A stretch of DNA of 64,000 bases from CBFHWU01 sp965659665 (GTDB lineage Bacteria > Bacteroidota > Bacteroidia > Flavobacteriales > Flavobacteriaceae), in contig CBFHWU010000017.1 of NCBI GenBank assembly GCA_965659665.1, positions 124,001 through 188,000 on the forward strand, given 5' to 3'. Of the stretch, positions 26,767 through 36,102 are shown piece by piece. Made by a program: the position numbers and the translations under genes. Numbering within the stretch: position 1 is the first letter of the stretch; every line of letters begins with the position of its first letter. The notes beneath the pieces were generated by a model, which worked only from the letters and a program-made list of their open reading frames with translations, made no database searches and was not told the DNA's origin.

Positions 26767-29646
26767 TTAGAGGGTACTTATGTAATGATACAAATCTGTT
26801 CGATCTTCAAGATTTAACTTTTTACGAAGCCGATATCGGGTCATTTCAAGGCTTTTGGTGTTAATATTTAAGAACGAGGCCATTTGTTTAGTAGGTAAAT
26901 TAAGTTTGATAAAAGCGCATATTCTTATGTCATTGGAAGTAAGAGAGGGATGGGCTTGTTGAAGAGAGTCAAAAAAGTGAGGATTGGCTTTTTTAAAGTG
27001 ATATTCAAATTTCACCCAATCATAGGCCCCATCTAATTCGTTATTAATTTTTTTGACAATAGATTTCATGCTCGGGTTTAATGACTCTATAGATTTAACT
27101 TTGTTAACTTGAAGTATATGTTCTTTGAGATTTCTTAACAAATCATTTTTTTTGATGTTGGTATACGTGGAAAAAGCCAGTTCTTGATTATGATTTTCAA
27201 TTTGTAACTGAAGCTTTTCTTGCTGTAGATCTAGCATCAGTTTTTCCCCCTTGAGTTTTTCGAGTTCAAGATCATTGATTTTAATTTTTTGTTTTCTCTT
27301 TTCGCCCTCTACCAGTCTGTTTTTATCTTTTTGGTTTTTGATTTCTATTCTAATGAAAGTAAAGATAAAAACAATAAAAATTAAAACAATGTAAAGCGAA
27401 ATGGCTAGAGACGAAAAATACCATAAAGGCTTAATAATAAAACCATATGAAATTTCTTCAGAGGTATTACCTTCTTGATCATTCAACCGAATGAACAGTT
27501 GGTATCTATTGGTGTTGAGTCCACTCAAATTTATGCCATTGTTTGTTTTTGAGTTCATCCATATTCCTTCCATATTTACTTTATACTCAAGTTTTAAATT
27601 GGAGTTTTCTAAATAATAGGGGATCAGAATATCCATTGTTAATGAGTTGTTTTTGTGGGGTACTTTAACATCATTTGTATCAAAGGTTTTGTGTACTATG
27701 GTATCATTGATTCCGACAAACTTTATGCCTTTAACAATGGGGGGATCAATTATTTTCTCATATTTTTTTAATTTAAAATTTCGATGATTATAAATAAGCG
27801 ATTTTGAATCAGTGTTAAATATAAAATGGTCCTCATCAAGTTGAATAAACTTAGTAAAATCTCTTAAGTTGTTGATTCGATCATAAAAAAAAGGTTGAAT
27901 GACTTTGGTAGGTTCTTTATTTTTTAGGTTAATGTATCCAATATAATTTTTTGTGGTAAACCAAAGTAATTGATCCATCTGTTGGATTGAGAACAAATTA
28001 TTAATTCCGTTAAATAGTTTTGTGGGTTTGTCTGAAATATAAAAAGTATTATCGGTATAATCATACTTATAAAACCCAGTAGGGTTATAAAAAATCAACT
28101 CGTTATTCAGCTTATAAAAATAATTATAAAAAGAACTGTCACTAGAGTCAAAATTTTGATAAAACTCATAGGAAAGTAAATATTCGAAGTCTAAAGACAA
28201 ATCTATCTTATAAAACCCCTTTGCTGGATGGCACACCCAAAGACTTTGTTTATCAAACTCCATAAACCTTGAGGAGTCCCAAAATCCATCTAATCTTTTG
28301 TAAAAACGCCAAATATTGTTTGTTTTTTTTAATAGGATAATTCCATTATAAGTTCCACAAAAAATTAAATCTTTGCGGAGGGGATGTTGTTTGAAATTCC
28401 AAGCACCATTGATGGCATGGATAGGGATTAGGGAATTATCTTCATAACGGAATATTCCATTAGCATGACCTACAAAAACAGTTTGATCAATTTTTTTTAT
28501 ATCCCAAGTTACTCCTTGGCTGTTTTCAATAAGTTTAAATTCGTTGTTGTTATTTTGAATATCCAGAACAAAAAGTCCTTGGTTGGTGCCTTTTAATAAT
28601 TCATTCTTACTTTTATCTAAAAAATAACTAAAACTAATTCCATTACGGTTACTGTCATTTATTACGGAAACCTCATTATTGTGAGGTAAATAGTGAATTC
28701 CTTTATCATTTGAAACCCAAATAGAGCCCCTTTTATCGGTAACAAGTTTTCGAACAAAATTACTTTGTAATCCGTCTTGATCGTCAATAGATTTTTCAAT
28801 CATAAAATCGTGATCCAATACATAAATCCCATTAAGATTGGTTCCTATCACTAATTTTTCTTCCACATCAAATACAGCAGTATTTAGGGTGTAGGAATTG
28901 AACTTTTTTTTAAGTAAAAAGGAGTCCTCTTTTTTGAGCCATAATTCACCGTTTTTATAAACAAACAAAAAGGAATTATTTGCTGTTTCTAGAATAGTTG
29001 TAATCATGGCTTGTTTCCCTTTATTTTTTTGAAATAGTTTGAGAGAATCCCCTTCGATATTATAGACATCTCCTGAAATGTCTATAGCTAATAGATGTTT
29101 TGAAGTTTTATAGATATTGTTGTAGTACGAAGGTGCTTTAAGTGTGCGAATAGAAGTTGTTTTGGGGTTAAAAAAATATAAAAAATCTTGTGATTGAAAA
29201 ACAATTTCATCGTTGTACGTTTCAATTCCAGAAAAAGTAGGTTGAAGATAATTCTTTGAGGTGGGGTAAACATAATACAAACTGGTGTATTTAAATGCAC
29301 CAAATTCATTTTTATCCCATCGTCCAAACCCTCCATAACCGCCACTAAAAATGACACTATCATTTTGTACATAAATGGCACTTAAATCGGTCAGTTTTCC
29401 TTTTTGATAAACACGATGTGTCAATCCATCTGTTTCGACTAATCCAGATGAGGTAGCAAAATAATAAAGCCCATTGTTGCTTTGATCAACATCATTAACG
29501 GTACCTACTGATAGCTGATCTGCTCCAAAGTTTGTAACAAATGGACGTTTTATATTTTCTATTTGAGCACTAAGCACAAATGATAAAACAAGAAAATAAA
29601 AACAAAATATGAAATCTAATATTTTTGATTCATGATATAATGCCAT
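26767..29646 (-). CDS. Membrane-tethered one-component PUL regulator: propeller, Y_Y_Y domain, LuxR-type HTH
   Basis: From the ATG at 29646 (the longer frame uses GTG and lacks a signal-like start) the protein has 959 residues. It has a signal peptide ending FVLSAQ, a periplasmic beta-propeller with two-component-regulator-type repeats (for example RGSIWVSNDKGIHYL), a triple-tyrosine domain (about 640-735) and one membrane helix (about 740-765). A cytoplasmic coiled coil follows (about 775-850), then a C-terminal LuxR-like helix-turn-helix (about 900-958, MASFLNINTKSLEMTRYRLRKK). No histidine kinase or receiver domain is present. It should sense a glycan in the periplasm and act on DNA while in the membrane. 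The repeats at 26.7 kb are its likely target. Confidence 0.85.
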   Translation of the reverse strand: MALYHESKILDFIFCFYFLVLSFVLSAQIENIKRPFVTNFGADQLSVGTVNDVDQSNNGLYYFATSSGLVETDGLTHRVYQKGKLTDLSAIYVQNDSVIFSGGYGGFGRWDKNEFGAFKYTSLYYVYPTSKNYLQPTFSGIETYNDEIVFQSQDFLYFFNPKTTSIRTLKAPSYYNNIYKTSKHLLAIDISGDVYNIEGDSLKLFQKNKGKQAMITTILETANNSFLFVYKNGELWLKKEDSFLLKKKFNSYTLNTAVFDVEEKLVIGTNLNGIYVLDHDFMIEKSIDDQDGLQSNFVRKLVTDKRGSIWVSNDKGIHYLPHNNEVSVINDSNRNGISFSYFLDKSKNELLKGTNQGLFVLDIQNNNNEFKLIENSQGVTWDIKKIDQTVFVGHANGIFRYEDNSLIPIHAINGAWNFKQHPLRKDLIFCGTYNGIILLKKTNNIWRFYKRLDGFWDSSRFMEFDKQSLWVCHPAKGFYKIDLSLDFEYLLSYEFYQNFDSSDSSFYNYFYKLNNELIFYNPTGFYKYDYTDNTFYISDKPTKLFNGINNLFSIQQMDQLLWFTTKNYIGYINLKNKEPTKVIQPFFYDRINNLRDFTKFIQLDEDHFIFNTDSKSLIYNHRNFKLKKYEKIIDPPIVKGIKFVGINDTIVHKTFDTNDVKVPHKNNSLTMDILIPYYLENSNLKLEYKVNMEGIWMNSKTNNGINLSGLNTNRYQLFIRLNDQEGNTSEEISYGFIIKPLWYFSSLAISLYIVLIFIVFIFTFIRIEIKNQKDKNRLVEGEKRKQKIKINDLELEKLKGEKLMLDLQQEKLQLQIENHNQELAFSTYTNIKKNDLLRNLKEHILQVNKVKSIESLNPSMKSIVKKINNELDGAYDWVKFEYHFKKANPHFFDSLQQAHPSLTSNDIRICAFIKLNLPTKQMASFLNINTKSLEMTRYRLRKKLNLEDRTDLYHYISTL

Positions 29647-29764
29647 ATGTAAATTTATAAAAATATAACTTACAGTACATGTACAGCAAAGGACGAACAT
29701 ATTAGCGTCCACTCAATAAAGAAGTCAATATATATTATTTCATAAATGGAAGTATGACCTATGA

Positions 29765-30263
29765 CTATGAAAGTATTTTTTGATACAAACGATATGTAGA
29801 AAGAGGTAGTTTTTTGGTTCCCACTTGTAAAAACCCTTGCTCTTCGTAGTATTTGCAGAGCCTTGGATTGTTGGAATCGCAGTCCAAACGCAAATAATCA
29901 TAGCCCTTATTACGAGAATCTTGTTCTATTTTTTGTAGGACTTCTTTACCAAGACCTTTGAACCCATCTAAAATCACTAATGAATGAACATACCTTGCTG
30001 AATCTAAATTTTCTCCCCAATACAAATTATCATGTTCAAGGATACGAACCATTCCAGCGATATTTTGATGGGAATTTTTAATAAAAAAAAACTCATTATG
30101 TTCAATTCCTTCTTTTACCCAGTTTATTTTCTCAGGAGGAGGATTTTTTCCAGTACTGCCAGTGATCAATATTTTTTTTTGCAATTTGTTCCGCCGCGTC
30201 TCTAAAAAGGGTCAATACGAGGTCTACATTTGATAAAGAAATGGGAGTAAATTCAATCGTCAT
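29765..30263 (-). pseudogene. GNAT-family N-acetyltransferase with a frameshift
   Basis: The natural start is the ATG at 30261-30263. Its frame gives an N-terminus typical of this GNAT group (DLVLTLFRDAAEQIAKKNID, then HWQYWK) but ends at a TGA shortly after the run of six A residues at 30144-30149 (minus strand). The next frame carries the rest: NPPPEKINWVKEG, then the acetyl-CoA part (GFKGLGKEVLQKIE) and the conserved end YYEEQGFLQVGTKKLP. Removing one A restores a continuous protein of about 165 residues. It is either an inactivated gene or a sequencing error. A +1 shift at A-AAA-AAT is not a usual programmed site. Confidence 0.75.
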
Positions 30264-30297
30264 AAAAATTTATTACCGCAAAATGTTGTTCGACAAA

Positions 30298-32592
30298 TTA
30301 ACCAAAATCATCAATTTTAATACGTTCTTTTTTTACGCCCATCGAAATTAATATACTCATCATTGACTTGACAAATGAATTGCCGCCAACCGTATAAAAA
30401 TCTAGTTCAATAAAACTTTGTAATGTTTTTATAAGGAGCGTTTTATTAATTCTTCTTTGGGTATTAGTAAAAACGGGGATGTAGCTAAATTGAGTATTTT
30501 TGATCGAGTTAAGATAGCCGTGATATGCTGTAGTTTCAATGGATTTATTGGAGTAAAACAAATATATTGGTTGATTATAGGTGTCTACATCCAGCTCTTT
30601 GAGCAACGAAATAATGGGGGTAATGCCAATTCCCGAAACTAAAAATACGATTCCTTTTTCTTTTTCCGAAAGGGTAAATTCTCCCATTGGTCCAAATATC
30701 CTACATTTTTCCCCATTTTTCAACTTACGGGCCGTTTGTTTGAAATAACTTTTACTTAAGCGCATCGCAAATCGAAGTGTTTGTTCTTTTGGATGAGATA
30801 CCATTGAAAGCATACGAATGGGCATATCTATCGAATTATATTTTGTTTTCATCAAATCTAATAGGGCGTATTGACCCGCGATGAAATGGAAGTTATTCGG
30901 TTTTTCAACGCATAGCTCTAATGTGTTTTCAGCAATTTCTTTACTGGAAATTAGAGGAACAATTCTTTGATCTTCTTTGTAATCAATGGATTTTTGAGAG
31001 CTGTATCTCAGTTTTTTTTTCACAACCTTTGCGACGTTCATTCCACTCAAAATAGCTCCTGTAAAGCCGCCTCCTGGAAATCCCCATGCAGAAGCAAAAA
31101 ATAAATTTTTTATATTAACTAATGATTTTTGCCTGTGGATTCCTGCTTGTTTTGGAGTTTGTGCAAATCCATAAGGCGTTCCTGCTGGATTTGAGGTAAA
31201 ACGACGAATAGTTTTTGAGGTACCCACTTCATAGTATTCTATTTGTTGCGTAATCCCTGGAATCACTTTTTCAAGCCGTTTAAAAAGGATTTGGGCGACT
31301 TCTTCTTTTTTGTCTTTATAATTGTTAGCATCCAAAAATTCCCAATCCGAAAGATAATCTATAGTACATATTGTACCAAAAGATTTTCCTTTGGGTGCCA
31401 AACCAGCGTCTATTTGACTATAATCTACAAAAACAAACCCTCTGTTTTCCCAGCGATCTCGACTATTAGGTTTGATATCTCGTATTGTTTTGATATTTTT
31501 TCCTGAGACAAAGGTGGAGTAATGGTGATGTCCTAAATTTTTTACTTCGGTCTTAAACCCAATGTAAATGCTTAATAAAGAACAGGCTTTTTCTAAAGCA
31601 TTAATTTTATTTTTTAAATAATTTCCATGTTTTTTGGGAAGCATTGGAGCTACTAAAGGGATAGCCGCATTGGCAATAACTGTTTCACTAAAAACACTTA
31701 CTTCTGAAAGATTATGGTTAAAAGCATCTTTATAAATTACACCAATGGCTCTTTTTTTATGAACTATAATTTTTTTAACCTTTTTACCTAAGAGAACAAT
31801 GCCATTATTCTTTGTAATGACTGAACTTAAATAATTTGATAATTCTTGTGAACCGCCTTTTATAAAATAGCCTCCACGGTAATAGTTTCCTTGAGCTGCA
31901 CTATAAAAAACAAGTGACATACTATATGGATCATTGTGATAATAAGGTAAATTGGAGAGTAAAACCTTTTTTAAATTATTATTTTTAATACAACTATCCA
32001 ATAAGCTACCGATGGTTGTATGCTTCCAAAAGACCAAATTAAATTTTAGCAAGAGAAAAAATGGATTTAAGAAATTCAAAAAATTTGTATTTGAATGAGA
32101 TGAAACGCTTAAATAAGGATAAAGTAATGGAAAAATGGGAAAAAGGAGGAGAGTTTTCCATTGCTTTTTTGGCAATAATTCTATTTCTCTCTGAATTTTG
32201 TGTATGATTTTAAAATACTTTCGAATTCCCTTAATTTCATCAGGGAATTTTTCTGATAAAACCGCAATGGCTTTTTTTGTATCATCAGGAATAGTAATAT
32301 CATAGTTATCATCAATAGCGCGATAAAACTCAGGAACACGAATTAATTCAATAGCGTCAAAAATGCCTAGTTTTTTAAATAATTTTGTTTTCGGGTCGGT
32401 CGGATGAAGCCCATCCATTTCGTGGAGCCCTACTTCCATTACAAAATCTTTTCTTTTGAAGGTTGTGGCACATCCACCTGGAATATAATGTTGTTCCAGT
32501 AACAGTATTTTTTTACCCTTTTTAGCCAATAGAGCCCCTGCTACAAGTCCTCCCAATCCACCTCCGATAATTATCGTGTCATATGAATTCAT
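30298..32592 (-). CDS. Retinol-saturase/carotenoid-isomerase-like oxidoreductase fused to a ferredoxin-reductase domain
   Basis: The 764-residue protein has two parts. Residues 1 to about 525 are a phytoene-desaturase/RetSat-like flavoprotein, with GGGLGGLVAGALLAKKGKK at the N-terminus, EQHYIPGGCATTF, and the C-terminal WGFPGGGFTGAILSGMNVA. Residues about 535-764 form an FNR-type reductase: a flavin-binding PIRMLSM, GPMGEF, and an NAD(P)-binding VSGIGITPIISLLKEL. The second part could supply electrons from NAD(P)H to the first, which would suit a polyene double-bond saturase. No signal peptide is present. It lies 30 bases after the DUF2141 gene in the same orientation, next to a photolyase. 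The substrate is unknown; a carotenoid or retinoid is inferred. Confidence 0.8.
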   Translation of the reverse strand: MNSYDTIIIGGGLGGLVAGALLAKKGKKILLLEQHYIPGGCATTFKRKDFVMEVGLHEMDGLHPTDPKTKLFKKLGIFDAIELIRVPEFYRAIDDNYDITIPDDTKKAIAVLSEKFPDEIKGIRKYFKIIHKIQREIELLPKKQWKTLLLFPIFPLLYPYLSVSSHSNTNFLNFLNPFFLLLKFNLVFWKHTTIGSLLDSCIKNNNLKKVLLSNLPYYHNDPYSMSLVFYSAAQGNYYRGGYFIKGGSQELSNYLSSVITKNNGIVLLGKKVKKIIVHKKRAIGVIYKDAFNHNLSEVSVFSETVIANAAIPLVAPMLPKKHGNYLKNKINALEKACSLLSIYIGFKTEVKNLGHHHYSTFVSGKNIKTIRDIKPNSRDRWENRGFVFVDYSQIDAGLAPKGKSFGTICTIDYLSDWEFLDANNYKDKKEEVAQILFKRLEKVIPGITQQIEYYEVGTSKTIRRFTSNPAGTPYGFAQTPKQAGIHRQKSLVNIKNLFFASAWGFPGGGFTGAILSGMNVAKVVKKKLRYSSQKSIDYKEDQRIVPLISSKEIAENTLELCVEKPNNFHFIAGQYALLDLMKTKYNSIDMPIRMLSMVSHPKEQTLRFAMRLSKSYFKQTARKLKNGEKCRIFGPMGEFTLSEKEKGIVFLVSGIGITPIISLLKELDVDTYNQPIYLFYSNKSIETTAYHGYLNSIKNTQFSYIPVFTNTQRRINKTLLIKTLQSFIELDFYTVGGNSFVKSMMSILISMGVKKERIKIDDFG

Positions 32593-32622
32593 TTTCGTTA
32601 TGTTTAAGTTTGGGGTTAAGGT

Positions 32623-33045
32623 CTAATTTAAAGTTATAGTCATTGTTTTTTCTTCTTTTTCCAAGATTTTAAAAGATACTTCGGCAAATGCAGGAGGTCC
32701 AAATTTCCCTCTTTTGTTAAATGAAAAACCATATTTTTCTTTTGGTACTCCAAGCCAATTTTTGTTGATAATGTTGTCTTTATTTTCATCATGAAATACA
32801 GCAATAGCATAAGTACCACTAGATATATTTGGAAACGTATAACGAACACTTGATTTTTTGGCTTTCAGTGTAGTGCCTAAAAATCTCTTGTTATACTTTG
32901 TAAATCCTTCCTCATTATCGAAAAGGCCGATTTCAATATTTCCGATGTTATTTTCAATCCCATTCACTTCTACCGTCAATGTTTGGGACATCATAACAAA
33001 TGAAAATAAAAAAAGGGATAAACAATAAAAAAAACGGACAGACAT
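32623..33045 (-). CDS. DUF2141 secreted protein
   Basis: The 140-residue protein has a signal peptide (to about residue 21, FVMMSQ) and the DUF2141 pattern: GNIEIGLFDNEEGF, GTYAIAVFHDENKD, and NKNWLGVPKEKYGFSFN. The Asp/Asn-rich HDENKDN segment is typical of the family. Function is unknown. Members are often near carotenoid genes in Bacteroidota, and here the RetSat-like fusion follows directly, so the two probably share an operon. Confidence 0.88.
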   Translation of the reverse strand: MSVRFFYCLSLFLFSFVMMSQTLTVEVNGIENNIGNIEIGLFDNEEGFTKYNKRFLGTTLKAKKSSVRYTFPNISSGTYAIAVFHDENKDNIINKNWLGVPKEKYGFSFNKRGKFGPPAFAEVSFKILEKEEKTMTITLN

Positions 33046-33094
33046 ATGTTAAATTAATTTGGAGTTACCCCTAAAGTTAAGCATATATTATTAA

Positions 33095-33102
33095 TAAATT
33101 TG
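33095..33102 (+). promoter_or_regulatory. Candidate -7 promoter element for the photolyase gene
   Basis: TAAATTTG matches TAnnTTTG and lies 74 bases before the TTG start at 33177, in the divergent gap shared with the DUF2141 gene. No clear -33 element is seen. Confidence 0.35.
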
Positions 33103-33176
33103 GTTTTTAAAGTTTTTTTTATTTCATTGAAAATATTTAAAATTTGCAATGTACATCATTGTAAAATTGGAGCTAG

Positions 33177-34646
33177 TTGAAAAAAGAAAAAGTAAATATT
33201 GTTTGGCTTAAACGCGATTTGAGGTCACAAGATCACGAGCCTTTATTTGAAGCTGAAGCCTCTGAACAGCCGTACCTAATCCTTTATATTTTCGATACCA
33301 ATATAATAAACCACCCCGATACAAGTGTAAGACACTTGCAGTTTATTTATCATTCTATTTTGTCACTTAATAAAACTTTAGCACAATACAATCGACGGGT
33401 TGAAATATTTTATGGTGATTCGCATGAAATTTTTAATTATTTAATGGAACAATTCCTCATTAACCGTGTATTTAGTTATAATGAAAGTGGAACTCAAATT
33501 ACTTGGGATCGCGACAAAAAAGTGAGTGAACTGTGTAATCAAAATAACATTGTTTGGAAACAATTTCAACGTGATGGGGTTATTAGAGGAATTAAAAACA
33601 GAAAGAATTGGACCCAACAATGGTATAAAACCATGCACCTCCCGATACGGATAAATAAATTTTCGAATTCTCAAATAAAACATCTTGATCATCCTTTTGT
33701 TTGGCCTCAAAAAACAAGATCTAAAATAACCACCTATCCTAAACATTTTCAGCCTGCGGGTGAACAAAACGGATGGCGTTACCTACGATCTTTTGTAGCA
33801 CAAAGAGGGTTTAATTATCACAAAAAACTATCAAAACCCACAGAAAGTAGAACCTCCTGCAGTCGTGTATCCCCTTATTTATCATGGGGAAATATAAGTG
33901 TGAAACAAGCCTATCAATTTATCAGTAATCACTCTAATTACGAAAGGTATAAAAGAGCTTTTTCTGGAATGTTAACACGATTACACTGGCATTGTCATTT
34001 TATACAAAAATTTGAAGTTGAATGCAGCTATGAAACCCATTGTATTAATCGTGGCTATGAGCTTTTAACCCACAAAAAAAATAATGATTTTATTCATAGT
34101 TGGGCAACAGGCACCACAGGCTATCCCCTTGTAGATGCATGTATGCGCGCATTAAACGATACTGGGTGGATTAATTTTAGAATGCGTGCAATGTTAGTAT
34201 CATTTCTTACTTTTAATTTAGATCAAGATTGGAGAGAGGGGATTTACCATTTAGCTCAATTATTTTTAGATTATGAACCTGGAATTCATTACCCTCAATT
34301 TCAAATGCAAGCGGGAACCACAGGGATTAATACAGTGCGGTTGTATAATCCTGTCAAAAACGCTAAAGAAAATGATCCAGAAGGAATTTTTATCAAAAAA
34401 TGGATACCAGAGCTCAGCCGTGTACCTACTTCATATATTCATCAACCATGGACAATGAGTGCTATGGAACAAGTATTTTGTGGCGTAACGATAGGCAAAG
34501 ATTATCCATTGCCCATAGTCGATTTAGAATTGAGCTCAAAAGCTGCAAGAACTAAAATATGGAGTCATAGAAAACATCCTGAGGTGCAAAAAGAAAAATC
34601 AAGGATACTGAACACTCATGTCAATAAAAAACGTTCTGCTTCCTAG
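33177..34646 (+). CDS. Cryptochrome/deoxyribodipyrimidine photolyase family protein
   Basis: The 489-residue protein has the photolyase N-terminal domain (VNIVWLKRDLRSQDHEPL) and the FAD-binding helical domain, with the signature TGYPLVDACMRALNDTGW followed by INFRMRAMLVSF. Start choice is clear. An in-frame TAG ends just before 33177, no ATG precedes the conserved N-terminus, and TTG at 33177 is preceded by GGAG at a suitable distance. It uses blue or near-UV light to repair pyrimidine dimers or acts as a photoreceptor; the sequence alone does not separate these. It is divergent from the carotenoid-like pair and convergent with the sugar symporter gene, 16 bases apart. Confidence 0.92.
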   Translation: MKKEKVNIVWLKRDLRSQDHEPLFEAEASEQPYLILYIFDTNIINHPDTSVRHLQFIYHSILSLNKTLAQYNRRVEIFYGDSHEIFNYLMEQFLINRVFSYNESGTQITWDRDKKVSELCNQNNIVWKQFQRDGVIRGIKNRKNWTQQWYKTMHLPIRINKFSNSQIKHLDHPFVWPQKTRSKITTYPKHFQPAGEQNGWRYLRSFVAQRGFNYHKKLSKPTESRTSCSRVSPYLSWGNISVKQAYQFISNHSNYERYKRAFSGMLTRLHWHCHFIQKFEVECSYETHCINRGYELLTHKKNNDFIHSWATGTTGYPLVDACMRALNDTGWINFRMRAMLVSFLTFNLDQDWREGIYHLAQLFLDYEPGIHYPQFQMQAGTTGINTVRLYNPVKNAKENDPEGIFIKKWIPELSRVPTSYIHQPWTMSAMEQVFCGVTIGKDYPLPIVDLELSSKAARTKIWSHRKHPEVQKEKSRILNTHVNKKRSAS

Positions 34647-34662
34647 CATCAAAGGTTTCTTT

Positions 34663-36102
34663 TTAACTTTTTAAGCTTTTTTTATGTTGATGTAAAGCCA
34701 ATGAAACTTCATTGGCTCTTTCTTCTGTCAGATCGTAACTACTCATAATATACATGGCGAATAAAGTTCCTAAAATGGGCAACCCAGAAAAGAATAATCG
34801 TAAACCTAAAAGTGATTCTTCGGTTTGCGTTGCAGCTCCAGATTCAAAACCTATAATAGAAAAAATAACGCCTGTTAATCCGCCCGCAATTCCAAAGCCA
34901 AACTTTACCATCCACCAATAAATGGCACCAAAAATACCTTCACGTCTTTTACCTGTTCTCAATTCATCTAAATCAATTACATCTGCTGTCATAGACATCA
35001 TTAAAGTAAACAAGCTACCTATTCCGAATGAGAAAAAAGGCAAGGCAAATAAAAATAGATAAGGTTTTCCTGGAACAAACAAAAACCAAAGCATGACATA
35101 CCCTATGATGGAAATAAATTGAGAAAGCATAAAAGCATTCTTTTTACCCATTTTTTTAGACAATCTAGTTACCAGAGGAATTACTAAAAATGTAGTTATT
35201 AAAGCACCAACACTTCCAAACAACGTTGGCCACCACCAAGCACCATCAGGACCTGTAACGCCATTAAATAAGTAATAAACAATAATAAAGTATGTAAAAG
35301 CAGCAACGGTGTTAAAAGCATTATAAATTAAAAATGTAGCAATACATAATTTTTTAAACTCTTTTATTTTGAAGGCTTCTCTAAAGTTAATCACAAAAAT
35401 TGTGTGTAAATTATGTAGGATATTTTTAAAAGTAATACTTTCATATTTTTCGTTTAAAGTTGATCGTCCTTTGATAAAAAGTGCGGGTACAATTGCAAAA
35501 AGCATACAAATTAAGCCTACCCAAATGGCTAATTCTCTTACGGCTATTTCACTAGATTCAAAAATGTTTTGATTATCCATAATTATCCAAAACCAAGGCG
35601 CAATTACCCAAGCCCATTGCCCAATAAATTGAGCTACTGCCATAATATTGGTACGTTCGTGAAAATCATCACTCATCTCATAACCCATAGCTACATAAGG
35701 CACACTAAAAATAGTAAGCCCTAAATAAAAGACCAACGACCATAGTAAAAAATAGACAAAATTATAATCCATGGTGTTCTCTTTGTGCAATTGCCACATA
35801 ATGATAAAGGATATTCCCATAATAATTGAACCTAAGAAAACATATTGCCTTCTTCTTCCCCATTTCGATTTTGTATTATCTGAGATAAAGCCCATAATTG
35901 GATCCGTAATAGCATCAAAAAGCCTTGGAGCTAAAGAAACTACTCCCCACATCCATCCAGGAAAACCTAGACTCTGCACAAGTACTACAATGAATATACT
36001 AATTGCTGCTGGAAACATCTGATTGGCCAGCATTCCAAAGCCAAAAGCAATTTTCTGTCCCATTTTTACTTTATGCGTTAACGCTGATTTAGAATCATTC
36101 AT
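34663..36102 (-). CDS. GPH-type (MelB-like) sugar:cation symporter of the major facilitator superfamily
   Basis: From the ATG at 36102 the protein has 479 residues and about 12 membrane helices. It carries GPH-family features: KIAFGFGMLANQMF near the start, DAITDPIMGFISDNTKSKWGRRR in loop 2-3, and DELRTGKRREGIFGA in the central loop. This start overlaps the GH30 stop by eight bases; the longer frame uses TTG and adds residues with no support. It is the last gene of the second glycan operon. It probably carries glucose or short beta-glucans across the inner membrane to the phosphorylase encoded at the operon start. Confidence 0.9.
   Translation of the reverse strand: MNDSKSALTHKVKMGQKIAFGFGMLANQMFPAAISIFIVVLVQSLGFPGWMWGVVSLAPRLFDAITDPIMGFISDNTKSKWGRRRQYVFLGSIIMGISFIIMWQLHKENTMDYNFVYFLLWSLVFYLGLTIFSVPYVAMGYEMSDDFHERTNIMAVAQFIGQWAWVIAPWFWIIMDNQNIFESSEIAVRELAIWVGLICMLFAIVPALFIKGRSTLNEKYESITFKNILHNLHTIFVINFREAFKIKEFKKLCIATFLIYNAFNTVAAFTYFIIVYYLFNGVTGPDGAWWWPTLFGSVGALITTFLVIPLVTRLSKKMGKKNAFMLSQFISIIGYVMLWFLFVPGKPYLFLFALPFFSFGIGSLFTLMMSMTADVIDLDELRTGKRREGIFGAIYWWMVKFGFGIAGGLTGVIFSIIGFESGAATQTEESLLGLRLFFSGLPILGTLFAMYIMSSYDLTEERANEVSLALHQHKKSLKS

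Noticed and set aside
29675..29684. GTACATGTAC palindrome upstream of the PUL regulator as an operator
   Set aside because: Only ten bases are symmetric and there is no second copy or promoter element at a fitting distance.
30144..30149. Programmed ribosomal frameshift in the GNAT gene
   Set aside because: The needed shift is +1 at AAA-AAA-T without a known stimulatory signal; mutation or sequencing error is simpler.
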